DNA of 64,000 nucleotides. Origin: Cernens ardua. GTDB lineage: Bacteria > Pseudomonadota > Gammaproteobacteria > Pseudomonadales > Halomonadaceae. The translations under genes and the position numbers were made by a program. Positions 24,552 through 32,869 of the stretch are shown piece by piece. The number at the start of each line of letters is the position of its first letter. The first letter of the stretch is position 1. The stretch is from positions 248,001-312,000 of the forward strand of contig NZ_JBPCZH010000001.1 of assembly GCF_051251085.1 (NCBI RefSeq). Reading direction: 5' to 3'. Under the pieces are notes generated by a model. It was not told where the DNA came from. It made no database searches and saw only the letters and a list, made by a program, of their open reading frames with translations.

Positions 24552-26474
24552 CTACCACTGCCCCAGCCACTCCAAAGCACCACGGGTATTCTCCCAACTG
24601 GACCGTGTCAATAGGGCGATATTGCTTGCTTCTGCACGAGAGCCGGGGGTATGTTCATGGGAAAACGGTAACGACACGGGGCCACGCAAGCTTGGGTGCT
24701 CATCAGGAATCAACTGCTCCATCAACCTTTCACTTGATGCTATCAGCTGCGAGGTATGCGAAGCCTGGTTTCTGAGGCTACTAATCATGAAACGATTATG
24801 CCGTTTGATCTGCCCGATACGTTCAATCGCCAGAGACTCCTCTCCACGACGATAATAAATCAACGCTTCAAATAAAAGGATAAGCAGTGGTGTGTCATCC
24901 TCCGCACTACGCGTTGCCCTCTCGCATAACGCCAAGGCAGCCGCATCCTTTCCTTGCTGGACATAAAACTCGATGACCAGCATTCTGATATTGAGCGGGT
25001 CATCATCATCCAGCCAATAAAGCCGCTCAAGCAGCCGCTGAGAACGCAGCCTATCACTTTTTTCGAGTGCTGATATCAGCGCAATACCCAGCAGATAAAT
25101 AACGCGATTCTCCCCTTCACCCCAACGCAATGGCTGCTTATAACGTTCAATTTGAGTGAGCCAGTTTTCAAGATGTTTTACCAAAGGCAGCGTATAAACA
25201 CTCGACATCCAGGGAAGATGCCCGAAACGGCTTACCAATGCGATACCCAGTTCGAACATCACCAACGGCGACTGGACCCACTCAGGGTGATGAAGTAGCG
25301 CAGGCATCCAGTCATTCGCGGTCAACCATAAATCCACATAGCCATGGTGATTCATTTCAGCCAATTGGGTGTAGGTCGACCACGGTGTATAGAGATCGCT
25401 ATCCCGCGGTGACGGCACATAGGCCCTGCCACCCTCCGCTGGCTGCAAGGGCGGCAACATGGACAGCGGCATTTTCTGCAGCATCCCGGCAAGATGCGAG
25501 AGAGGTTCACCCAGTGTATTATCGGAATCAATCAGCTCGGATGCCAGGGTATTAACGGGATCAGCTGCCAATAGCCGAATAAAGTCGAGCTCATCCGGAT
25601 CAGTATGCTTAAGGCGACTAAGTCGGCGATGCCAGAAACGAGCACGTTGTTTCGCCTTGTCCTGCTCACCTTCCTGCATCAGCAACATGGTTTCCAGATA
25701 AGCCAGCATGGGTGCATCAGGCAAGGAGCGCATGGCGAGTTCGAAATGATGACGCGCGGAATAAAGGTCATCATTTTCCAGATCGCTCAACATCAACTGT
25801 TCCAGTGCAGTCAAGCGAAAAGTTTTGATCTTTGACGCCAGCAGATTCTTGACGACCTTGGCATAACGGTGACTAAAACCACGTAACCGATACAAATCCA
25901 GTAATTGTTCGATCGCGTCCGCCGCAAAGGAGACAGTTTCCTCATCGTACTCATGGGCCTGCGAGACATGAAATGATGCTTTCCCCAAATCAATATAGCG
26001 TGCGCACAAGCGCTCCAACAACTGTTGTGCACGCCCCACTTGATCGGCTTCAAGATCCACCATGGCGGCTTCGATCAGTGCGTTATCTGGCGCCTGATCA
26101 CTCTTCAACGCCAGAACAAAATCATCACCTCGCCAGGTACAAAGTGACAACATCCAGACTAGATGAGGTGGAATGGGCCCCGGGAGCATCACCTGTTGGC
26201 AACAGTGTTTGTATAACCGCCCACTATCACACCAGCAAAAATCATTTGGATTGGGCTGCGCCAAAGGTTCACTTTTAAACTGAAGACGTTTTAGCGGCGT
26301 TTGATTCCATAGCAAAGGAGCCAACGCCTGAGCCAGAGCAATATCTTCCCCCAAAATACTGGCACCTTCATCACGTGCCCATGTCATAAAAGAGGGATAT
26401 TGTTCCGACAAACGCAGCTGCGTCAGTGCAGCTCCCGCATATGCCAGCAATTGATCGACCCACGTTACTACCAT
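24552..26474 (-). CDS. SEC-C motif protein with helical repeats
   Basis: A 640-residue cytoplasmic protein. Near residues 75-92 it has a SEC-C zinc-binding motif, FCWCDSGRLYKHCC, like the zinc tail of SecA. The remaining 500 residues are almost entirely amphipathic helices of TPR-like character (for example AQQLLERLCARYIDLGKASF, SARHHFELAMRSLPDAPMLAYLE, QGKDAAALALCERATRS). No catalytic motif is recognised. SEC-C domains can bind ribosomes or SecB-like partners, so a protein-interaction role is likely but its function is unknown. The ATG at 26474 follows AGGAGC by 7 bases. It appears monocistronic, divergent from the next gene. Confidence 0.75.
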   Translation of the reverse strand: MVVTWVDQLLAYAGAALTQLRLSEQYPSFMTWARDEGASILGEDIALAQALAPLLWNQTPLKRLQFKSEPLAQPNPNDFCWCDSGRLYKHCCQQVMLPGPIPPHLVWMLSLCTWRGDDFVLALKSDQAPDNALIEAAMVDLEADQVGRAQQLLERLCARYIDLGKASFHVSQAHEYDEETVSFAADAIEQLLDLYRLRGFSHRYAKVVKNLLASKIKTFRLTALEQLMLSDLENDDLYSARHHFELAMRSLPDAPMLAYLETMLLMQEGEQDKAKQRARFWHRRLSRLKHTDPDELDFIRLLAADPVNTLASELIDSDNTLGEPLSHLAGMLQKMPLSMLPPLQPAEGGRAYVPSPRDSDLYTPWSTYTQLAEMNHHGYVDLWLTANDWMPALLHHPEWVQSPLVMFELGIALVSRFGHLPWMSSVYTLPLVKHLENWLTQIERYKQPLRWGEGENRVIYLLGIALISALEKSDRLRSQRLLERLYWLDDDDPLNIRMLVIEFYVQQGKDAAALALCERATRSAEDDTPLLILLFEALIYYRRGEESLAIERIGQIKRHNRFMISSLRNQASHTSQLIASSERLMEQLIPDEHPSLRGPVSLPFSHEHTPGSRAEASNIALLTRSSWENTRGALEWLGQW

Positions 26475-26650
26475 TCAGAGCTCCTGCTCACGCTGAAAAA
26501 TCTGCTGACCGATAAATACTGTATGCTCTGAGAGTGCCCCATGATGGGTGAATCCTTATGCAAAGCCTCCTCACAAAACGGACAGTACTGGCAGCATGAC
26601 ACCTTGGATGGTAACGTTGCAACTTACGGATAAACTTCTCTCTTTAAAGT

Positions 26651-28726
26651 ATGATACAGAAGACGTTTTTCCATGACGTTGTCCCTGTTTCAATGCTTTT
26701 AAAAGCCTTTTATTGGTCTCGCTCATTGTTTCTTAAAAGTAAGTTTCTTAAACATAATCTGAATTCAAAACTGACACGCTCCAGTTCGGAAATCCATCTT
26801 GAACGCGAAGGCCGTGAACGTATCAGACGCATCAGTAATGCGGTCGCCGGTGTAGCATGGCGCTCTACATTGCTCGATATGCTTTGGATTAGTGGTCCGG
26901 TCACCTTCATTGGAGCAACGGTCGGCTACTACCTCGGTTACGGGCATCTTCCCACCATTGGCACGCTGATTTACTTCTTTTTCTTTGGTGTCATTACCAG
27001 TTTAGCGAGTGTTCTGGCGAATATCTTCAACAATTATCGTCATGCCGGGCAATCACGTAGCAACGAGCGCAACCTTTCACAGGTCATCGATGATATTCCT
27101 GAGCTGATCATGCAAACGCGTAACCTGAGTATTGCGCAACTGGAAGGTGATGCCAAACGGCGAGAAGCAGCGACCGCCCTTTTACGCAAGAATGACTTAA
27201 GCCCTGACTCTGTCAAACTAACCGTCAAGGAGCTGATGGGCGATGACGAAAGCGCCGAGGTATTGGGCGATATAGAAAACTATCGTCGGATAGGCCTGCG
27301 TACCCGTATACATGATCTGGTCGATGAGTATTCCCCTCATATCGACCCACAAATTGATGCACTAAAGGAAGTTGCCCCGGAAGCCTCCCAATTGTTGCGA
27401 GAACGCTTTCATGGCCATGTGCGCAATCTCGATGCAGGCGTACCGCGCAACGAAGATTTTATCGAACGTATCATGGCAGCTATCGAACAGGAAGATCATC
27501 TTCTGATGACGCTGGACGACGTGCAGCAAATGCTGACCCTGCTGTTCGAGTTGATCAACGGACGAGAAATACCTTTGCTCGTCTTCCAGTATATTGGACG
27601 CTGGCGACTGGCACAGGCCTTCGACCATTTGGAAGCGTCCCGCGCCCGTTACCGTTTCCGACAGGCCACCGGTATATCACGACTCAAGGCATTGACTGTC
27701 TATCTGGCTGAAGCATCGGATACCCTTGTCGAAAGTGTCCCGCCAGGATTGAAAACCGAAGATATGCTGGCTCGTTCCCGTGAAGCGATGAATGACCTGG
27801 CGCAACGTATCGAAACTCGCTGTCGGGAGCGTCATCCTGACCGTGCTGCGCTGCGTGCGGATCATGACAAACTGACCAATGCTATCCGATTGTTCCGTTC
27901 AATGCGTGACTCCTTCGATCTGGTTGAACGCCAGCATGCATCGCTGGTTCGTGCGCAGGAACGTTGGGAGCGCATCTCCAAAGAAACCTCTGAAAAGACA
28001 CCACAACTCCGTTGGGGCCCCGGACGAAGAGGATTGCGCATCAGCGAAAACACGATTTCACTGGATAATCAGGCCAAGGTGAATGTCTGCGCGCAGCTGG
28101 CTCCCGTCATCCGTAAACTTTATGCCTACCCGTCGGCAGAGTCGTTGATGCGGGATGAAGTGCCTCACAAGCGGCTGATTCTGGATGTTGAAAGCGCCAA
28201 AAACCTCGCCATTGAAGTCGCGGTTGTGCTTGACCCATATGTGCATCTTTCACGGCCTGAAGTACAGCGGGCCATCAACTCAAGCAATGCCGCCGATTTC
28301 AGTGCGGTTGAGCCCGGGTTTTCGGCAGCAACAAAAGCGGCGTTGGGTGCCGCCATGTCCAAAGAGATGGTCGATGACATGTCACGCTCAGCCCATTCAT
28401 TGGCAGTAGCGCTGGTCAAGCATTATCAGATTACACTGGAGCCCGAAGCAATCGATTTCCTGTGTGACCAATATGGTGCTGATCGGCAGGCATTGGAAAT
28501 TCTGGGCAGTAACACTTCCAGGGCGGTGGCTCGCTCACTCAATGCGCCCTCTCACACCCTACCGCCTATCGGAAGCACTCCACGCCCCTGGTATCGTGCT
28601 CTGGTGCAGGCAAAACAGGTATTGGAGCATAAAAACCGTCACCATAAACACGGGGACGGACACAAGCACCACACTTCATCAAAAAAGCAGCCTACTCATC
28701 ATAATGATCAAAATATCTCTCGATAA
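26651..28726 (+). CDS. Unrecognised membrane protein with His-rich tail
   Basis: I do not recognise this 691-residue protein. Residues about 75-125 contain two hydrophobic helices (ISGPVTFIGATVGYYLGYG and IGTLIYFFFFGVITSLASVL) separated by a short loop, preceded by an Arg/Lys-rich N-terminus. The remaining 560 residues are soluble, helical and charged, possibly partly coiled-coil (RSFDLVERQHASLVRAQERW-like). The last 40 residues are basic and histidine-rich (NRHHKHGDGHKHHTSSKKQ), a possible metal-binding tail. No Shine-Dalgarno sequence is seen at 26651; an ATG at 26693 (MLLKAFYWSR) is an alternative. The frame is clean and codon use resembles the neighbours, so it is a real gene. Confidence 0.75.
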   Translation: MIQKTFFHDVVPVSMLLKAFYWSRSLFLKSKFLKHNLNSKLTRSSSEIHLEREGRERIRRISNAVAGVAWRSTLLDMLWISGPVTFIGATVGYYLGYGHLPTIGTLIYFFFFGVITSLASVLANIFNNYRHAGQSRSNERNLSQVIDDIPELIMQTRNLSIAQLEGDAKRREAATALLRKNDLSPDSVKLTVKELMGDDESAEVLGDIENYRRIGLRTRIHDLVDEYSPHIDPQIDALKEVAPEASQLLRERFHGHVRNLDAGVPRNEDFIERIMAAIEQEDHLLMTLDDVQQMLTLLFELINGREIPLLVFQYIGRWRLAQAFDHLEASRARYRFRQATGISRLKALTVYLAEASDTLVESVPPGLKTEDMLARSREAMNDLAQRIETRCRERHPDRAALRADHDKLTNAIRLFRSMRDSFDLVERQHASLVRAQERWERISKETSEKTPQLRWGPGRRGLRISENTISLDNQAKVNVCAQLAPVIRKLYAYPSAESLMRDEVPHKRLILDVESAKNLAIEVAVVLDPYVHLSRPEVQRAINSSNAADFSAVEPGFSAATKAALGAAMSKEMVDDMSRSAHSLAVALVKHYQITLEPEAIDFLCDQYGADRQALEILGSNTSRAVARSLNAPSHTLPPIGSTPRPWYRALVQAKQVLEHKNRHHKHGDGHKHHTSSKKQPTHHNDQNISR

Positions 28727-28798
28727 TGGCTACGCATCACTTTGATGACAGCGCCTGATTACAACTCACGAATGTACTGCCAACGCAGCCGGATCTTT

Positions 28799-28960
28799 AC
28801 GACGTATCCAGAATATGACGATGTATTCAGATATGACGACGTATCCAGATATGACGACGTATCCAGATATGACGATGTATTCAGATATGACGACGTATCC
28901 AGATATGACGACGTATCCAGATATGACGACGTATCCAGATATGACGATGTATCCAGATAT
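28799..28960. repeat. 18-bp minisatellite, nine copies
   Basis: Nine head-to-tail 18-bp units follow the form GACgAyGTATyCAGATAT. Two variants alternate: GATGTATTC (28817, 28871) and GACGTATCC (28835, 28853, 28889, 28907, 28925); the last unit is a mixture (28943). The first copy has one base changed. There are no spacers between copies, so it is not a CRISPR array. It is open in several frames. Confidence 0.9.
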
Positions 28961-29223
28961 GACTATAAGCCCATATGCCCCCATGAAGTGGATACCAGAG
29001 AGACCAGCTGATTGCATAAGCAGTGTCTCAAATGAAGGGGGTATCGAACACTTGCGTTGTTGTCCATGAGTGTATGCAAAGTCACTCCAATGAACCTGTT
29101 GTCAGCCTTAAATCAGCAGATTAGTGCTCGTGATTCATGAATGAATACTGTATATTTAACCACACATGAAAAATGAACAGTGTCTTGTAGAGGGTCCTTG
29201 TCAGACCCGTCTTTCTGAAGACA

Positions 29224-29274
29224 ACAAGTCATTCTGTCAAGGCGACAAGCCATTCTGTCAAGACGACAAGCCAT
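29224..29274. repeat. 21-bp tandem repeat
   Basis: ACAAGtCATTCTGTCAAGgCG (29224-29244) and ACAAGcCATTCTGTCAAGaCG (29245-29265) differ at two bases. A nine-base start of a third copy follows (29266-29274). Confidence 0.7.
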
Positions 29275-29318
29275 GCCGTAACCATCAAATCGATCACTGA
29301 TAATCCGATAGCTATATA

Positions 29319-29363
29319 AAAAAAGCTATCAACAAAAAAGCTATCAACAAAAAAGCTATTAAC
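29319..29363. repeat. 15-bp tandem repeat, three copies
   Basis: AAAAAAGCTATCAAC at 29319-29333 and 29334-29348 are identical. The third copy (29349-29363) has one change (GCTATTAAC). A further degenerate GAATAGCTAC follows. Confidence 0.8.
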
Positions 29364-29458
29364 CGAATAGCTACCAAGCTGATACTAAATAATGCACATG
29401 ATGTCGAAATAAGCAGTGCCATGATGTTGTTTATTACCTATACACAGGAAAGTTTTGC

Positions 29459-31465
29459 ATGCGCCTGATCATCGCAGAAAAACCAAGCCTTGGCCGTGCC
29501 ATAGCCCAGGCCTGTGATGACGACTTCTCGTCTCGGGAAGGGTGCCTGGTCGGGCGTAAAACCACCGTTAGCTGGTGTTATGGTCACTTGCTCGAACAAG
29601 CGCCACCGGATGCGTATGATCCTCTGTATAAACGTTGGTCTCTTGAGCATCTCCCCATCATTCCACATCAATGGAAGCTTGTACCTACAACGCAAGGTAA
29701 ACGTCAGCTCGGCATCCTGAAAAAATTGTTGAAACAGGCAAGTGAAGTGGTACACGCGGGTGACCCGGATCGCGAAGGACAGCTTCTGGTACAGGAAACG
29801 CTCGATTATCTGGACTGGCGTGGTCCCGTACTACGCCTGCTCATCAATGACCTTAACCAGACAGCTGTCAGCAAGGCCCTTCGAGCATTACGTGATAACC
29901 GTGATTTTGCTCCCCTCTTTCAGGCAGCTGAATGTCGCTCACGTGCAGACTGGCTTTATGGCATTAACCTGTCGCGAGCATGGACGCTCACCGGCCAACA
30001 GGCAGGTCATCAGGGCGTGCTCTCGGTTGGGCGCGTTCAAACGCCGGTACTGGGCTTGATTGCACGGCGTGATGAAGAACGCGAAAACTTCGTTCCAGTG
30101 CCGTTCTTCTCTCCCTGGGCAGACTTCGAAACCGCGCAAGGAGTCACCCGCGCGTGGTGGCGGCCCATGGATAAAGAGGCGCTGATGGCACAGCAAAAAA
30201 TGGATGAAGATGGTCGTCTACTCGATCCCGCCATCGCTGAGTCAATCACGCAAAAAGTATCGAGCGCACCGGCGCTGTTGAAGAGCCTGACACGTAAACG
30301 CAAGCGTCAACCACCGCCGTTGCCCTATTCGCTTTCAACACTGCAGATTGATGCCGCCCGCCGTTACAAGCTTTCAGCCCAACATGTACTGGATGCCGCC
30401 CAATCACTCTATGAACGGCATAAACTTATTACCTACCCGCGTTCCGACTGCCGGTATTTACCTACCACTTATCTCTCAGGTATAGCGTCGACTTTACAAC
30501 ACTCGTGCGCTGGAGATAACACGTTAATGGGCTGGCTGAACAATGCCGATACACGCTTGCGTAGCAGCGCATTCGACGATGGTAAAATCGGGGCTCACCA
30601 TGGCTTGGCGCCCACTGGACATACCCCACAGTGGACACGTTTGAATGCCAATGAAAAGCACGTATACCACCTGATCGTACGTAACGTGGTGGCACAGTTT
30701 TATCCGCCTTTCGAATATGATGATATTCGGGCGGTTTTTCATGCCCCATCCAACACCGATACACCGGAGCAGTTTATTGCGACGGGCCGCGTTATTCATC
30801 ACGCTGGATGGCGTCCGCTGTTCACGACAAAAAATGACGGTACAGAGCTGCCTTTATTGGTCGAAGGAGAAGCTGCCCGAGTTATCAATCAGGGCATCGA
30901 AGAGAGCATGACCAAAGCCCCCGCTCCCTTCAATGATGCCAGCCTGTTGAATGCCATGACACACGTGGCCCGTTATGTGACAGATGCCTCGGTCAGGAAA
31001 ACGTTAAGAGAGACGGATGGTCTCGGCACTGAAGCCACACGCGCAGGGATTATTGAAACCCTGCTGAACCGGCAGCTTATTGTACGTCAACAGGGCACAT
31101 TACGCGCTACCCGGGCAGGCCGTGCCTTGATCAGTGCACTCCCTGACGATGTCACACGTCCTGAACGTACTGCACAATGGGAGCAGGCGCTTTCCCTGAT
31201 AAGTGAAGGCCGCCAACAGAGTTCCCCCTTTATAGACAAACTGATTAGTGAGTTGGCCGGGTTGCTCGGAAAGGCTGACGTGACTCGTATGAGGCAGGCT
31301 TTCGATGTGAGTCGTCAGCTTGATGTGCCCGAAGGAAAAACCTCTTCTTCAGCAGGAAAACGAAGCAGTCGGGGTAAGTATCGTCAGAATTCCTCTCGCA
31401 GAAAAATGGCGGGAAATAAAGCAAAGAGCACTACGCGAGGCCGGCAGTCGGGCACCGGAAAATGA
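29459..31465 (+). CDS. topB: DNA topoisomerase III
   Basis: A 668-residue type IA topoisomerase that cuts and passes single strands, mainly decatenating replicating DNA. The TOPRIM domain starts at the N-terminus (LIIAEKPSLGRAIA, Glu7) with the DxDxEG motif at HAGDPDREGQLL (about 102-106). The catalytic tyrosine is Tyr326 in KLITYPRSD, matching Tyr328 of the E. coli enzyme. The C-terminus is a basic Ser/Arg/Lys tail without zinc fingers. The ATG at 29459 follows AGGAAAG by 8 bases. It is separate from other replication genes. Confidence 0.96.
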   Translation: MRLIIAEKPSLGRAIAQACDDDFSSREGCLVGRKTTVSWCYGHLLEQAPPDAYDPLYKRWSLEHLPIIPHQWKLVPTTQGKRQLGILKKLLKQASEVVHAGDPDREGQLLVQETLDYLDWRGPVLRLLINDLNQTAVSKALRALRDNRDFAPLFQAAECRSRADWLYGINLSRAWTLTGQQAGHQGVLSVGRVQTPVLGLIARRDEERENFVPVPFFSPWADFETAQGVTRAWWRPMDKEALMAQQKMDEDGRLLDPAIAESITQKVSSAPALLKSLTRKRKRQPPPLPYSLSTLQIDAARRYKLSAQHVLDAAQSLYERHKLITYPRSDCRYLPTTYLSGIASTLQHSCAGDNTLMGWLNNADTRLRSSAFDDGKIGAHHGLAPTGHTPQWTRLNANEKHVYHLIVRNVVAQFYPPFEYDDIRAVFHAPSNTDTPEQFIATGRVIHHAGWRPLFTTKNDGTELPLLVEGEAARVINQGIEESMTKAPAPFNDASLLNAMTHVARYVTDASVRKTLRETDGLGTEATRAGIIETLLNRQLIVRQQGTLRATRAGRALISALPDDVTRPERTAQWEQALSLISEGRQQSSPFIDKLISELAGLLGKADVTRMRQAFDVSRQLDVPEGKTSSSAGKRSSRGKYRQNSSRRKMAGNKAKSTTRGRQSGTGK

Positions 31466-31527
31466 TCACAAGGCCGAGAGAGGGCGAGAAGATAGCGTGG
31501 GGGTATTAAATACCGTTGGAAATGCCG

Positions 31528-32076
31528 TTATTCATCAATAGCGGGAATTATCGTTAACCAAGGCCAGCGTGCCCGGTAATTTACTGCTTTCGCCAAAAAT
31601 AGATCAGGCTGATTGATAAGTGGATTCATCCGTAAAATGCCACTTTCCAAATCGCCCAGACCATGAGTGCTATACAATTCACCTGATTGAACATCGATAC
31701 CAACAGAGCATATGGGCATTAGGAATCTATCAATTCCTTCAGTGACGCTGCAAATGGGCTTACAGTGAGTACCAAATTTTTCGTAATACCACAAATGTAC
31801 TCTAGCCTGATTACGGACCTCAACATGAACGCCAAGATGCTCACACGCGGTGTCGACTTGCCTGATAATGTGATCTTCAGATTCCCAAGAAGTGTCATCA
31901 TCATAATAAAACACATCGTAATCACGAATTCCCCAGTTTATTGAATTACCTCCCTGAATATTCCAAATTGTCTGGAATAAACAACCGGCTGTTAACATCA
32001 CATGAGGAATATCCAGTGCAGATAAAATGGCAATCAATTCAACATTGATCGCATTACGTAGCATCATTTCCTTCAT
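31528..32076 (-). CDS. Nucleotidyltransferase family protein (DUF925-like)
   Basis: An approximately 182-residue protein of the COG3575/DUF925 nucleotidyltransferase-like family. Recognisable segments are LTAGCLFQTIWN, GIRDYDVFYYDDDTSWESED with the paired acidic residues expected of a nucleotidyltransferase fold, VEVRNQARVHLWY, and INQPDLFLAKAVNYRARWPWL near the end. Substrate and pathway are unknown. It overlaps the end of the upstream GNAT gene by 23 bases on the same strand, so the two are co-transcribed. The start is ambiguous among ATG codons at 32076, 32067 and 32064. The pair has lower G+C than its neighbours, which may indicate transfer. Confidence 0.75.
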   Translation of the reverse strand: MKEMMLRNAINVELIAILSALDIPHVMLTAGCLFQTIWNIQGGNSINWGIRDYDVFYYDDDTSWESEDHIIRQVDTACEHLGVHVEVRNQARVHLWYYEKFGTHCKPICSVTEGIDRFLMPICSVGIDVQSGELYSTHGLGDLESGILRMNPLINQPDLFLAKAVNYRARWPWLTIIPAIDE

Positions 32077-32638
32077 CAATATTCTTTTCGCTATTCAATT
32101 GGTAATAATCGGTTTCCATAAGCACGTAAGACTGATGTTGGACCCTTTTGCCGCCACGGGATAGATAGTGCTGCCATTCTCGCCTGGTAGGCTTGAAACC
32201 AATCTTTTGGAGAATTCTGCCGGAAGCGGGATTATCCATTGCATGTCCCGAGATCAAAAGAGAAATCCCTAACTTTTTGAAAGCAAATTGCACTACTACA
32301 TCTGCTACTTCAGTAGCATACCCTTTTCCCCAGTATGACTGATCCAGCCAATAGCCTAATTCCCCACAATGATTTGATATTTCATCAATATCAACGATAC
32401 CAATCACATAACCATCAAGTTCAATCGCAAATCGATAAGCAGTGCCATCTGACCACTCATTTGGATGTTCACAAAACCACGTTTGTAGAGCCTTCAGGTC
32501 TGGGGGATAACTTGCCATTCGCAGCATCCAACTAACATCCCTTTGATTTTGAATCTCAAATGCTCTAATAAAATCCGCTTCAATAGTTGGGCGAATGAGC
32601 AACCGATCAGTGATTAAGGTGAATGGTTTAACAGCCAT
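32054..32638 (-). CDS. GNAT acetyltransferase, RimJ/RimL type
   Basis: A 194-residue N-acetyltransferase. It starts TLITDRLLIRPTIEADFIRAFEI, the classic RimJ/RimL opening, and has the acetyl-CoA loop at GYWLDQSYWGKGYATEVADVV (Q/R-x-x-G-x-G/A form, about residues 95-115) followed by NPASGRILQKIGF near residue 150. Such enzymes acetylate protein N-termini, antibiotics or small amines; the target is not predictable. The ATG at 32638 is taken. It overlaps the next gene by 23 bases. A local G+C of about 42% in a sampled stretch contrasts with about 55% in a sampled stretch of ppc, suggesting acquisition or relaxed composition. Confidence 0.88.
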   Translation of the reverse strand: MAVKPFTLITDRLLIRPTIEADFIRAFEIQNQRDVSWMLRMASYPPDLKALQTWFCEHPNEWSDGTAYRFAIELDGYVIGIVDIDEISNHCGELGYWLDQSYWGKGYATEVADVVVQFAFKKLGISLLISGHAMDNPASGRILQKIGFKPTRREWQHYLSRGGKRVQHQSYVLMETDYYQLNSEKNIDEGNDAT

Positions 32639-32769
32639 GCAAATTGCTCGCTCACATTTTTTAATGGCATGAAATAAAATGTATTATCAGTGAGACATAC
32701 TTCCCTAGCATGAATGACAAATTGGGGCGTATTCGTAACAACCATGCTCTACGTAAATGCCCAAAAACA

Positions 32770-32801
32770 AAAGCCCAATACTTTTACAAGCATCGGGCTT
32801 T
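32770..32801 (-). terminator. Intrinsic terminator of ppc
   Basis: AAAGCCC (32770-32776) pairs with GGGCTTT (32795-32801), and pairing continues inward with two mismatches. On the minus strand it is followed by TTTTGTTTTTGG. It lies about 70 bases past the ppc stop. Confidence 0.65.
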
Positions 32802-32869
32802 CAATAATAAGCGAAATACCCTCCCACGAATCACTCATGATCACGCAGATATTCGTTGGCTGTGTACGC

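Larger units (their letters stand above)
28727..29458. other. Repeat-filled intergenic region
   Basis: This 732-bp region before topB contains three unrelated tandem arrays: an 18-bp minisatellite (28799-28960), a 21-bp pair (29224-29265) and a 15-bp triplet (29319-29363). Apparent ORFs over the first array arise because 18 is a multiple of three. I see no convincing gene. Confidence 0.6.

Noticed and set aside
28799..28960. CRISPR array
   Set aside because: Repeats are contiguous without spacers, the unit is too short, and no cas genes are near.
28742..29069. Frames of 84-89 codons on both strands across the 18-bp minisatellite
   Set aside because: The 18-bp unit has no stop in several frames, so open frames arise automatically. 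None has a ribosome-binding site.
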